Below, piece after piece: positions 15,533 to 23,285 of a stretch of DNA of 24,515 bases (within the stretch, counting starts at the first letter, position 1; every line of letters starts with the position of its first letter). Both the position numbers and the translations under genes were made by a program. Source of the DNA: JBGVSA01 sp047605765. GTDB taxonomy: Bacteria; Pseudomonadota; Gammaproteobacteria; Burkholderiales; Rhodocyclaceae. Location: positions 1 to 24,515 of the forward strand of contig JASGFB010000075.1 in the NCBI GenBank assembly GCA_047605765.1, read 5' to 3'. The notes under the pieces were generated by a model. It searched no databases. It was not told where the DNA came from and worked only from the letters and a program-made list of their open reading frames with translations.

Positions 15533-17083
15533 TTACTTCTTGTACTGCCGGTCATACGCTTGCTGCATCATCTGCAGCACCTGGTAGAGACCGCGCATCT
15601 TCAACTGGCGCTGATACTCGTCCCAGGTCTTTTCCACGTCCTTGGTGCCCATTACCCAGGCCTGGCCCATTTCGTACATGTACGTGCGCACGTCGGCCCA
15701 GTACTTGTCGTAGATGGCGCGTTCTTCACGCGTCATGTTCACGCCTTCGAAGCCAGGCAGCAGGTACTTGCCCTTGACGTACATGTCGATGCCGGCCTGC
15801 GCTTCGGGCGTGGTCCACTGACGTTCGTAGTCGTAGTCTTGCCAGAAGCCGATGGGGATCTGCGCGCCGACGTCATACAGCTGGTTGTTGACCGGCTGCG
15901 GCGACTTGAGCACCGAATCCTTGAAGGCGGGCTTGCCCCCCTTCATGTCGTAGGTCAGGCCCGGCACGCCGAAGTTGGAGATATCGCGGCCCGGACGGCT
16001 GAAATAGAAGTCGAAGAACTTGATGGTTTCCACCGGGTTCTTGTTCTTCACCGTGATGGCCCAGCCATCGGGGCGCACCTTCTGGCGTGAGTCTTCTTCC
16101 CAGCGCTGGCCCTTGCTGTTGGTCGGCGGGGCGATGGGGATCAGCTTGAAGCCGGGTACCGTCTTGGCGAGGCCTTCGTTGAAGGTCATCGTGCTGGCGA
16201 ACCAGTCGTGCGTGAAACCGCCCACATTGCCGCCGAACATCTGTTCGCGCGCGCGTGCCTTGCGGGTGAAGATTTCGCGATCGATGAGGCCTTCCTTGTA
16301 CCACTGCGCAACATGCTTGATGCCGTCGCGGAAGGCTGTCTCGGCCCACGGATGCTTGACGCGGCCGTTGTCGATGTAGAAATCCATGTAGTTGTCCGAA
16401 CCGGACGAGCGCGCTCCCCAGAAGTTAACCAGGCGGAAGACTTCGTCCGGGTGGCGATCGATGAAGGGCATTTCATCGGCCTTGCCATTGCCGTTCGGGT
16501 CTTTTTCCTTGAACGCCTTGAGCACCGTGTACAGCTCGTCGATGTTCTGCGGCACCTTCAGGTTGAGCTTCTTGAGCCAGTCTTCGCGGATGAAGTAGCC
16601 GCGCGCCACGGCACCGTCCGGCACGTAGGGAATAAAGTAGATGTTGCCGTCCGGTGCGCGGATGGCACGTTCCACTTCGGGGTGCGACTTGAAGAAGGCC
16701 TTCAGGTTGGGGGCGTGTTGATCAATCAGTTTGTTGAGCGGAATGAACGCGCCTTCCTGGCCGTACTGGATGAACTTGTCCTTGAGGTTGTCGCCGCCGA
16801 CCACATCGGGCAGCTCACCCGAGGCCATCATCAGGTTGAACTGCTCCTGGCTGTTGGTGGCCGCCTTGTTGGCGACGCTCACCATCTTGACGTTGGTCAG
16901 GCGGAAGGATTCGCGTGCCACCGGCCAGTTTTCGTCCCACACCCACTTGTCGCGATAGTGCATGTGGATCTTCAGGGTCAATGGCTTGTCCGTTACCCAG
17001 GTCGCTTCTTTGGCGTGTGCGCCAGGTATGCCGATGGCCATCAGCGTGGCGGCCGCGGCAGCGGACAGGAATAGTTTTTTCAT
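15533..17083 (-). CDS. algQ1: Periplasmic alginate-binding protein, AlgQ1-like
   Basis: This 516-residue ABC-transporter solute-binding protein has a 24-residue Sec signal (MKKLFLSAAA ... GAHA|KEATW). The mature protein closely matches my memory of strain A1 AlgQ1: RESFRLTNVK, MASGELPDVVGGDNLKDKF, ARSSGSDNYMDFYIDN and a terminus DRQYKK. An EF-hand-like calcium loop DPNGNGKADE (195-204) is the site known in AlgQ structures. It captures alginate or its oligosaccharides and delivers them to AlgM1-AlgM2-AlgS. A very good ribosome site (GGAGGAG) precedes ATG 17083. It is paralogous to the gene immediately upstream in the operon and strongly similar along its whole length. The Q1/Q2 assignment rests on remembered sequence differences, so the symbols could be swapped. 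Confidence 0.88.
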   Translation of the reverse strand: MKKLFLSAAAAATLMAIGIPGAHAKEATWVTDKPLTLKIHMHYRDKWVWDENWPVARESFRLTNVKMVSVANKAATNSQEQFNLMMASGELPDVVGGDNLKDKFIQYGQEGAFIPLNKLIDQHAPNLKAFFKSHPEVERAIRAPDGNIYFIPYVPDGAVARGYFIREDWLKKLNLKVPQNIDELYTVLKAFKEKDPNGNGKADEMPFIDRHPDEVFRLVNFWGARSSGSDNYMDFYIDNGRVKHPWAETAFRDGIKHVAQWYKEGLIDREIFTRKARAREQMFGGNVGGFTHDWFASTMTFNEGLAKTVPGFKLIPIAPPTNSKGQRWEEDSRQKVRPDGWAITVKNKNPVETIKFFDFYFSRPGRDISNFGVPGLTYDMKGGKPAFKDSVLKSPQPVNNQLYDVGAQIPIGFWQDYDYERQWTTPEAQAGIDMYVKGKYLLPGFEGVNMTREERAIYDKYWADVRTYMYEMGQAWVMGTKDVEKTWDEYQRQLKMRGLYQVLQMMQQAYDRQYKK

Positions 17084-17173
17084 CGTCTCAGCTCCTCCAA
17101 ATGTGGTGTCGCAACCGCTGCGTCACCCTCTTTTTCCGGTGCGCGCCGTCAGGGCATGCACCGGGTAGTGCAG

Positions 17174-17199
17174 GGCGTCGCGGCGTGCGCCGCGGCGCC
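17174..17199 (-). other. Intercistronic hairpin, algQ2|algQ1 gap
   Basis: An 11-bp stem, GGCGTCGCGGC (17174-17184) with GCCGCGGCGCC (17189-17199), has a 4-nt loop and one non-Watson-Crick position. There is no U-tract. It lies just past the algQ2 stop. Confidence 0.75.
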
Positions 17200-17210
17200 A
17201 CCGATACGTA

Positions 17211-18773
17211 TTACTTGGCGGCCTGCGCGCCGTACTGGCGCTCATAGGCCTTTTGCATGACGGTCATGACCTGGTAGAAGCCACGCGTCTTCAACTGCTG
17301 CTGGTAGTCGTTCCAGGTCTTGTCCGGATCCTTGGTGCCCATCACCCACGACTGCGCCATCTCGAACATGTAGGTCTTCACGTCAGGCCAGTACTTGTCG
17401 TAGATTTCGCGCTCGTCGATGGTCAGGTTCACCCCTGCGAACTGGGGCAACACGTACTTGTTCTTGATGTACATGTCGATGCCCTGCAGGGCGACGGCAT
17501 TGGTCCATTGGCGTTCGTAGTCGTAGTCCTGCCAGAAACCGATGGGGATCTGCGCGCCGACGTCGTACATCTGGTTGTTCACCGGCTGGGCCGACTTGAG
17601 CACGGCGTCCTTGTAGACGGCCTTGCCATCCTTGATGTCGTAGGTCAGGCCGGGGGCGCCGAAGTTGGACAGCTCGCGTCCCTTGGGGCCGAAGTAGAAG
17701 TCGAACAGCTTGATGGTTTCGACCGGGTTCTTGTTGGCCGCCGTGATGGCCCAGCCGTCCGGGCGCGGAATCTGGCGCGCGTCTTCTTCCCAGCGTTGGC
17801 CCTTGCTGTTGATGGGCGGCGCCATCGGCACCAGCTTGAAGCCCGGCACGTTCTTGGCCAGCGCATCGTTGAACAGCGCCGTGCTGGCGAACCAGTCATG
17901 CGTCATGCCGCCGAGGTTGTTGCCGAAGGTCTGTTCGCGCGAGCGTGCCTTGCGGGTAAAGATCTCGGCGTCGATGAGGCCTTCCTTGTACCACTGGGCT
18001 ACATGCTTGATGCCGTCGCGGAAGGCCACCTCGGCGAACGGGTGGTGGATCTTGTTGCCTTCGACGTAGAAATCCATCCAGGTGTTGGAGCCGGTCGAGC
18101 GGGCGCCCCAGAAGTTCACCAGGCGGAAGACCTCTTCCGGATCGCGGTTGATGAACGGGATCTCGTCGGCCTTGCCGTTGCCGTTGGGGTCCTTTTCCTT
18201 GAAGGCCTTGAGCACGGTGTACAACTCATCGACCGTGTTCGGCATCTTCAGCCCGAGCTTGTCGAGCCAGTCCTGGCGGATGAAGTAGCCGCGCGAGACG
18301 AGGCCATCCGGCACGTAGGGCAGGTAATAGATATTGCCGTCCGGCGCGGTGATGGCGCGCTGCACTTGCGGATGGCTCTTGAAGAAGGCGCGCAGGTTGG
18401 GCGCGTGCTGTTCGATCAGTTTGTTGAGCGGAATGAAGGCGCCTTCCATCCCGTAACGGATGAACTTGTCCTTCAGGTTGTCGCCGCCGACGACGTCGGG
18501 CAACTGCCCCGAGGCCATCATCAGGTTGAACTGTTCCTGACTGTTGGTGGCCGCCTTGCTCGCCACGCCAACCATCTTGACGTTGGTGAGGCGCGCGATT
18601 TCCTTGGCCACCGGCCAGTTATCGTCCCACACCCACTTGTCGCGGAAGTGCATGTGGATTTTCAGCGTGAGAGGCTTGTCGGTGATCCACGTCGCTTCCC
18701 GCGCGATAGCGGTCGGTACGGACACCATCAGTGCGGAACTTCCCAAAGCCAATGCGCAAACCAGCTTCTTCAT
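17211..18773 (-). CDS. algQ2: Periplasmic alginate-binding protein, AlgQ2-like
   Basis: This 520-residue solute-binding protein has a 24-residue signal peptide (MKKLVCALAL ... TAIA|REATW). The mature start and body follow AlgQ2 of strain A1 as I recall it: WPVAKEIARLTNV, KFIRYGMEGAFIPLNK, IYYLPYVPDGLVSRGYF, ARSTGSNTWMDFYVE. It has the same calcium-loop sequence DPNGNGKADE at 195-204 as its paralogue. It binds alginate oligosaccharides in the periplasm and docks on AlgM1/AlgM2. Start ATG 18773 has GGAGACAGGA upstream. It lies second-last but one in the operon, between algM2 and the AlgQ1-like gene, with hairpins in both gaps. The name is by similarity; order and numbering relative to strain A1 need checking. 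Confidence 0.88.
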   Translation of the reverse strand: MKKLVCALALGSSALMVSVPTAIAREATWITDKPLTLKIHMHFRDKWVWDDNWPVAKEIARLTNVKMVGVASKAATNSQEQFNLMMASGQLPDVVGGDNLKDKFIRYGMEGAFIPLNKLIEQHAPNLRAFFKSHPQVQRAITAPDGNIYYLPYVPDGLVSRGYFIRQDWLDKLGLKMPNTVDELYTVLKAFKEKDPNGNGKADEIPFINRDPEEVFRLVNFWGARSTGSNTWMDFYVEGNKIHHPFAEVAFRDGIKHVAQWYKEGLIDAEIFTRKARSREQTFGNNLGGMTHDWFASTALFNDALAKNVPGFKLVPMAPPINSKGQRWEEDARQIPRPDGWAITAANKNPVETIKLFDFYFGPKGRELSNFGAPGLTYDIKDGKAVYKDAVLKSAQPVNNQMYDVGAQIPIGFWQDYDYERQWTNAVALQGIDMYIKNKYVLPQFAGVNLTIDEREIYDKYWPDVKTYMFEMAQSWVMGTKDPDKTWNDYQQQLKTRGFYQVMTVMQKAYERQYGAQAAK

Positions 18774-18805
18774 GATCCTGTCTCCGTTCTCGTTGTGGTG
18801 CTACC

Positions 18806-18831
18806 CGCCGCGTCCCGCGAGGGACGCGGCG
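18806..18831 (-). other. Intercistronic hairpin, algM2|algQ2 gap
   Basis: A perfect 11-bp stem, CGCCGCGTCCC (18806-18816) with GGGACGCGGCG (18821-18831), closes a 4-nt loop. No U-tract follows in the direction of transcription. It separates the membrane genes from the abundant binding-protein genes. Confidence 0.8.
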
Positions 18832-18856
18832 CTTCTGCCTCGTCTTGCCGCGCGGC

Positions 18857-19738
18857 TTACTCCTTGACGCCGCCCAGCATCACGCCCTTGGTGAAGTACT
18901 TTTGCACCACCGGGTAGATGATGATCACGGGGATGATGGACATCACGATGATGGCGCCCACCACGGTTTCCATCGAATACGAATTGGTGAGCAGAGCACC
19001 GGCGAATTCTTCGTTGACGTTCAGATCGACGATGGTCTTCTTGAGGTACACCTGCAGGGGGATCTTCTCTTCGCCGCGCAGCAGCACCATCGCCCAGAAG
19101 TAACCGTTCCAGCGTGCGATGGCGCACAGCAGGGTGATGGTGGCCAGCGCCGGCTTGGCCAGCGGGATGTACACCTTCCACAGGATCTGCAGGTCATTGG
19201 CGCCATCCATGCGGGCGGCTTCTTCGAACGACGGCGAAATCGATTCGAAATAGTTGCGCATCAGGATGATGTTGAACGCATTGCAGGCGAAACCGATCAG
19301 GATGCCGAAGCGGTTATCGAGCAGGCCCAGGTCGCGCATGTTCAGGAAGAACGGAATCATCCCGGCGTTGAACCACATCGTGAAGGCGATGATGAAGCCG
19401 AACACGCGGCGGCCGCGGATGCGCGACTTGGACAGCGCGTAGGCGCCGGGGACGATGAACAGCAGGCTGGTGGCCACGCCGAACACGGTATAGAACAGCG
19501 TGTTGGCGTAGGACGTCCAGAACAGCCGGTCGTGAAGCACGCGGCCGTAGGCCGCGAAGTCGATGTCCACCGGCAGCAGGAAAACCTTGCCCTGCGTGAC
19601 GGCGGCCCCCGAGCTGATCGACATCGCGAAGATGTAGACGATGGGGTAGAGCGCGCACAGCGCGAAGATGCCCAGCAGGATGGCATTGACGGCGCCGAAG
19701 ATCCTGTCGGAGCGGCTATAGAACGGTGTAGCTAGCAT
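18857..19738 (-). CDS. algM2: Alginate ABC transporter permease AlgM2
   Basis: This 293-residue inner-membrane protein has about six membrane segments. The binding-protein-dependent permease 'EAA' loop, which contacts the ATPase, is FEEAARMDGANDLQILWKVY (171-190) and continues IPLAKP. The length equals that I recall for strain A1 AlgM2. Family placement is the CUT1/LplC-type sugar permeases. It pairs with AlgM1 to form the channel. Start ATG 19738 is preceded by AAGGT at fair distance. The gap to algM1 is 63 nt with a hairpin, and the gap to the AlgQ2-like gene is 83 nt, also with one. Confidence 0.9.
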   Translation of the reverse strand: MLATPFYSRSDRIFGAVNAILLGIFALCALYPIVYIFAMSISSGAAVTQGKVFLLPVDIDFAAYGRVLHDRLFWTSYANTLFYTVFGVATSLLFIVPGAYALSKSRIRGRRVFGFIIAFTMWFNAGMIPFFLNMRDLGLLDNRFGILIGFACNAFNIILMRNYFESISPSFEEAARMDGANDLQILWKVYIPLAKPALATITLLCAIARWNGYFWAMVLLRGEEKIPLQVYLKKTIVDLNVNEEFAGALLTNSYSMETVVGAIIVMSIIPVIIIYPVVQKYFTKGVMLGGVKE

Positions 19739-19765
19739 GATCGTGACCTTTTCGAATTCTGTCCC

Positions 19766-19787
19766 GCGGCGGGCCGCAGCCCGCCGC
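19766..19787 (-). other. Intercistronic hairpin, algM1|algM2 gap
   Basis: A perfect 9-bp stem, GCGGCGGGC (19766-19774) with GCCCGCCGC (19779-19787), closes a 4-nt loop. No U-tract. Confidence 0.75.
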
Positions 19788-19801
19788 CTGTGTAGCGTGG
19801 G

Positions 19802-20776
19802 TTAGAACACGCCCGTCTTGGTGATGCGGCGGCTCATGTGGTTGGCGAACAGCACGATCACCAGGGCCACCACGGCGTTGAAGATGCCGGCGGCGGTGGC
19901 GATGTCGTAGCGGGCGCCTTGCAAGCCCAGACGGTAGATGTAGGTACTGATCACGTCGGCCGTCTCGTACGTGGTCGGCTGATACAGCAGGATGATGTAT
20001 TCGAAGCCCACCTCGAGGATGTGGCCCAGGCGGATCACCAGCAGCACCGCGATGGTCGGGACGATGCAGGGCAGGGTGATGCGCGTGATCATCTGCCAGC
20101 GCGTGGCGCCATCGACCTGCGCCGATTCATACAGCGCCGGGTTGATGCTCATGATTGCCGCCAGATAGACGATCGAATCGAAGCCCGCTTCCTTCCAGAT
20201 GTTCGAGCTGATGTAGATCGGTCGGAACCACTCCGGCTGGGTCAGAAAGTAAACCCGCTCCATGCCGAATGCATGCAGCATGTTGTTGACCACGCCGGTG
20301 CTAGGCGACAGGAAGGTCACCACCAGGCCCGCCACGATCACGATCGAGATGAAGTGCGGCAGGTAGACGATGGTCTGCACCGCTTTGCGATAGCCCTTCG
20401 AATACACCTCGTTGATCATCAATGCCAGCAGGATCGGCATGGGGAAGCCGAACACCAGCGACAGTGCCGACAGCGTCAGCGTGTTCTTGATGGCGCGGAT
20501 GAACTGTTCGCTCTGGAACAGCGTGATGAAGTGGTCGAAGCCGATCCACGGGCTCCCTTCGATCCCTTTCCAGGCGCTGTACTGCTTGAAGGCCATCTGC
20601 AGGCCGATCATCGGTTTGTACAGAAACACCAGGAACCAGATGATGGTCGGCAGCAGCATGGCGTACAGCAGCCAGTCGCGCTTGATGTCTTTCCATAAGC
20701 GTTCGAACGGGTTCGAACGCGTCAGATGCACCTCCGACGGCAGCGGTACATGCTGTATGTTGGTGGCGGTTGTCAT
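19802..20776 (-). CDS. algM1: Alginate ABC transporter permease AlgM1
   Basis: This 324-residue inner-membrane permease is the partner of AlgM2. The EAA loop is YESAQVDGATRWQMITRITL (216-235). A hydrophilic N-terminal tail (1-33) precedes the first membrane helix at DWLLYAMLLPTIIWFLVFLY, as in LplB/AlgM1-type permeases. I start at ATG 20776 rather than at an in-frame upstream start (20800), because AGGAGGAG sits directly before it and the resulting 324 residues equal the length I recall for AlgM1. It lies 78 nt downstream of algS; that gap contains two small stems. Confidence 0.9.
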   Translation of the reverse strand: MTTATNIQHVPLPSEVHLTRSNPFERLWKDIKRDWLLYAMLLPTIIWFLVFLYKPMIGLQMAFKQYSAWKGIEGSPWIGFDHFITLFQSEQFIRAIKNTLTLSALSLVFGFPMPILLALMINEVYSKGYRKAVQTIVYLPHFISIVIVAGLVVTFLSPSTGVVNNMLHAFGMERVYFLTQPEWFRPIYISSNIWKEAGFDSIVYLAAIMSINPALYESAQVDGATRWQMITRITLPCIVPTIAVLLVIRLGHILEVGFEYIILLYQPTTYETADVISTYIYRLGLQGARYDIATAAGIFNAVVALVIVLFANHMSRRITKTGVF

Positions 20777-20788
20777 TGAACTCCTCCT

Positions 20789-20848
20789 GGCGCATCGCAC
20801 CTTGCCCGGGTGGATGCGCCCTCGTTGTCTGGGCCGTTGCGGACGGCC
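20789..20848 (-). other. Two intercistronic stems, algS|algM1 gap
   Basis: Stem A pairs GGCGCATC (20789-20796) with GATGCGCC (20813-20820) and has inner CACC/GGTG pairing. Stem B pairs GGCCGT (20832-20837) with ACGGCC (20843-20848). Neither has a U-tract. Stem A ends next to the algM1 ribosome site and might affect its access (inference). Confidence 0.6.
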
Positions 20849-20854
20849 GCTTTA

Positions 20855-21946
20855 TCAGTAGATGGACTGCTGCGACTTGGCGTCGAACAGGTGCACGCGC
20901 GTCAGGTCGACGTGCAGCGTGACCTTCTCGCCCGGTGTCACCGTGCGCAATCCACCCGCCTTGACCATCAGCGGCTTGCCGCCGACCGTGGCGTGCAGGA
21001 TCGATTCGGAGCCGAGCGGCTCGACGATGTCGACCACCGCCTGCAACTGCGCCGAGTGCGTGCCGGCCACGCCATCGAGCGAGACGTCTTCCGGACGGAT
21101 ACCGAAGACCACTTCCTGGCCCGGCACCAGCGACACGCCATCGCGTGCCAGCAGGTTGATGTGGTTGGCATCGTCGATGGTCACCAGCGAGGCATCGTCG
21201 ACCGCCAGGTGCGCCGGGATCAGATTCATGGGAGGAGAACCGATGAAGCTGGCGACGAAGGTGTTCACCGGATGCAGGAACAGATCCATCGGCCTGCCGA
21301 TCTGTTCGATCAGCCCATCACGCATCACCACGATGCGGTCGGCCAGCGTCATGGCTTCGACCTGATCGTGCGTGACGTAGATGACGGTGGTGCCCAGGCG
21401 CTGGTGCAGGCGCTTGATTTCGGCGCGCATCTGCGTGCGCAGCTTGGCGTCGAGGTTGGAGAGGGGTTCGTCGAACAGGAACACCTTCGGGTCGCGCACG
21501 ATGGCGCGGCCCATGGCCACGCGCTGGCGCTGGCCGCCGGACAGGTCGGAGGGTTTACGTTCGAGCAGCGGTTGCAGGCCGAGGATGTCGGCGGCGGTCT
21601 TGACGGCTGCGGCGATGGCTTCTTTCTTGGTGCGCTTCAGGCGCAGGCCGAACGAGATGTTGTCGTAGACGTTCAGGTGCGGGTAGAGCGCGTAGTTCTG
21701 GAACACCATGGCCACGTCACGATCCTTGGGGGCCAGGTCGTTGATCACGCGGCCATCGATCTTGATGGTGCCGCCGCTGATTTCCTCCAGCCCGGCCACC
21801 ATGCGCAGCGTCGTGGATTTGCCGCAGCCCGAAGGGCCGACCAGCACCACGAATTCGCCGGGGGCGATGTCCAGGCTGACACCATGGACGACGGTCGTCT
21901 TGTCGAAGCGCTTGACGACATTCTGAATGCTCACGCTTGCTACCAC
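20855..21946 (-). CDS. algS: Alginate ABC transporter ATP-binding protein AlgS
   Basis: This 363-residue ATPase of the MalK/UgpC type energises alginate import. Motifs counted from the chosen start are Walker A GPSGCGKST (37-45), Q-loop Q83, signature LSGGQ (135-139), Walker B VFLFDEP (155-161), D-loop SNLDAK, switch H193 (VTHDQ), and a C-terminal TOBE-like regulatory domain (from about 235). I choose a GTG start at 21946 because AAGGAGGAG lies 5 nt ahead and because the length then equals that I recall for strain A1 AlgS. An in-frame ATG at 21982 would add 12 residues that include the ribosome site. It is the first gene of the operon, divergent from the LacI-type regulator. Confidence 0.9.
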   Translation of the reverse strand: MVASVSIQNVVKRFDKTTVVHGVSLDIAPGEFVVLVGPSGCGKSTTLRMVAGLEEISGGTIKIDGRVINDLAPKDRDVAMVFQNYALYPHLNVYDNISFGLRLKRTKKEAIAAAVKTAADILGLQPLLERKPSDLSGGQRQRVAMGRAIVRDPKVFLFDEPLSNLDAKLRTQMRAEIKRLHQRLGTTVIYVTHDQVEAMTLADRIVVMRDGLIEQIGRPMDLFLHPVNTFVASFIGSPPMNLIPAHLAVDDASLVTIDDANHINLLARDGVSLVPGQEVVFGIRPEDVSLDGVAGTHSAQLQAVVDIVEPLGSESILHATVGGKPLMVKAGGLRTVTPGEKVTLHVDLTRVHLFDAKSQQSIY

Positions 21947-22158
21947 TTTTGCTCCTCCTTGGCCCTCTGGAATGGCGGCCACATCTGTCTTATTAAACGA
22001 TTACCGATAGGTGCGTTTCTGTTGTGGACGGATACTCATCACATTCGGGAAATTTCCATAGTTGAGGAAAACCCGAAGTTGCTGGAAAATTCGCGAAAAC
22101 TAGAATCCGTCCCATCAGAGGCCGCCGAAATCGGCTGCACAGAGGGGGAGAAATCATC
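21947..22158. promoter_or_regulatory. algS-algO divergent control region
   Basis: This is 212 nt, noticeably AT-richer than its flanks. Elements seen: (1) TAAACGATTA at 21994-22003, which fits the LacI-family operator core AANCGNTT; (2) GGAAATTTCC at 22048-22057, a perfect palindrome; (3) an inverted repeat TTCGGG(22044)...CCCGAA(22077) with inner TTTCC/GGAAA; (4) GGACGGAT (22027-22034) inverted as ATCCGTCC (22105-22112). In strain A1 the repressor AlgO is reported to bind the algO-algS intergenic region and to let go when alginate oligosaccharides are present. The same arrangement is inferred here; I cannot say which element is the true operator. Confidence 0.65.
22079..22106 (+). promoter_or_regulatory. 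Candidate algO promoter with palindrome in the spacer
   Basis: The -35-like TTGCTG (22079-22084), a 16-nt spacer and the -10-like TAGAAT (22101-22106) lie about 50 nt before the algO ATG. The perfect 8-nt palindrome TTCGCGAA (22090-22097) lies inside the spacer, a position where a bound repressor would block RNA polymerase. The match to consensus is moderate. Confidence 0.45.
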
Positions 22159-23223
22159 ATGGAAGCCGTCGCCGAGACCACCAGCGTGCCTCGCGAACGC
22201 CCGCGCCAAGCGGATGTCGCGAAAAGGGCGGGGGTGTCGCCCAGCACCGTTTCAAAGGTCATCAATGGCGGGGCCGGCATCAGTGCAGAGCTGCGCATGC
22301 GTGTCGTGCAGGCCGCACGCGATATCGGATTTCCGATCGAAGAACCGCGTGCACCGGTGGCGGAACGCACGGTCTGCCGCATTAAACTGATAACCAATTA
22401 TCAGTTTCTGACCTATGACGGAAATTATTTCCATGCCGAGGTCATCCAGAGCGTGCTGGCCGAATGCGAGCGCAGCGGCATCGAAATCGACACCGTTCTG
22501 CTCGATCGCGACCACCAAAACAATCTGGAAAAATTCCGCACGCAGATCCACAGCGGCGAAGTGCATGCCTCGATCATCGTCGGCGTCGATTCGTCGCCGA
22601 TTCTCGAATTGGTGCGCGAGTTGGACGTGCCGGTGGTGCTCATCAACGGCAACGATCCGGCCTGCCAGTTCGATTCAGTGATGCCCGCCTTCCGCGATGG
22701 CAGCCGCATGGCCACGCGCTATCTCATCGAGCAGGGCCATCGCGACATCGTTCACGTCACCCACCTGTACCGGCCGCTGATCCGCCGCCGCCTCGACGGG
22801 TTCCGTGAAGCGCTGGAAGAAGCCGGCTTGCCGTTCTCGTTCGAGCGCAATGTCATCGACATTGCCAGCGGGCACTTCTCGGCCGAGCAGGCCGCCACCG
22901 CCGTGGCCGAACGCATCCGCGCCGGCACCCTCAAAGCGACGGCCTTGTTTTGCGTATCCGACTACACCGCCTTTGGCGTGGTGCAGGGGATCCTGCGTTC
23001 CGGCTGCACGGTGCCGGGCGATTTTTCGGTCGCCAGTTTCGATGATCTGCCGCTGGCTCAACTATGCCGGCCGGCCCTCACGTCGGTCGGCGTCGATCGG
23101 CGCGCGCTGGGGCGCATCGCCGTCGAGCGCCTGCTCACGCGCATGCAGGGTGACACCGGCCCCACCTTGCGCATTGAAGTCGGCCCGCGCCTGACCGTGC
23201 GCGAGAGCACGCGCGCCGTGTAA
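22159..23223 (+). CDS. algO: LacI-family transcriptional regulator, AlgO-like
   Basis: This 354-residue protein has an N-terminal helix-turn-helix QADVAKRAGVSPSTVSKVIN (17-36), a short hinge region, then a periplasmic-binding-protein-like effector domain (from about 70; SIIVGVDSS, VASFDDLPLAQLCRPALTSV). It presumably represses both the algS operon and its own transcript, and releases DNA on binding alginate oligosaccharides. That mechanism is known for AlgO in strain A1 and is inferred here from position. I do not recall for certain that the A1 protein is a LacI member, so the symbol is by synteny. GGGGGAG precedes ATG 22159. A secreted alginate lyase gene follows 62 nt downstream on the same strand, probably in the same transcript. 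Confidence 0.75.
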   Translation: MEAVAETTSVPRERPRQADVAKRAGVSPSTVSKVINGGAGISAELRMRVVQAARDIGFPIEEPRAPVAERTVCRIKLITNYQFLTYDGNYFHAEVIQSVLAECERSGIEIDTVLLDRDHQNNLEKFRTQIHSGEVHASIIVGVDSSPILELVRELDVPVVLINGNDPACQFDSVMPAFRDGSRMATRYLIEQGHRDIVHVTHLYRPLIRRRLDGFREALEEAGLPFSFERNVIDIASGHFSAEQAATAVAERIRAGTLKATALFCVSDYTAFGVVQGILRSGCTVPGDFSVASFDDLPLAQLCRPALTSVGVDRRALGRIAVERLLTRMQGDTGPTLRIEVGPRLTVRESTRAV

Positions 23224-23246
23224 CACATGCTGCACGTATAACAAGC

Positions 23247-23265
23247 GGGCGCCATGTCGGTGCCC
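23247..23265 (+). other. Intercistronic hairpin, algO|alginate lyase gap
   Basis: GGGCGCC (23247-23253) pairs with GGTGCCC (23259-23265), with one G-T pair and a 5-nt loop. No U-tract. Confidence 0.5.
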
Positions 23266-23285
23266 CATATCCTGGAGACAGTTCG

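Noticed and set aside
15536..18773. Assembly duplication of one binding-protein gene
   Set aside because: The two copies differ throughout in both DNA and protein, have different signal peptides and different C-termini, and correspond to the known AlgQ1/AlgQ2 pair.
17253..18917. 554-residue plus-strand frame opposite the AlgQ2-like gene, and a similar one at 20810-22390
   Set aside because: Both mirror well-supported minus-strand genes codon by codon and contain long Val/Asp/His-rich strings typical of antisense frames.
15291..20854. Intrinsic terminators in the gaps of the alginate operon
   Set aside because: The stems are strong, but none is followed by a T-run in the direction of transcription. 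The real terminator with a T-run is at 12930-12964.
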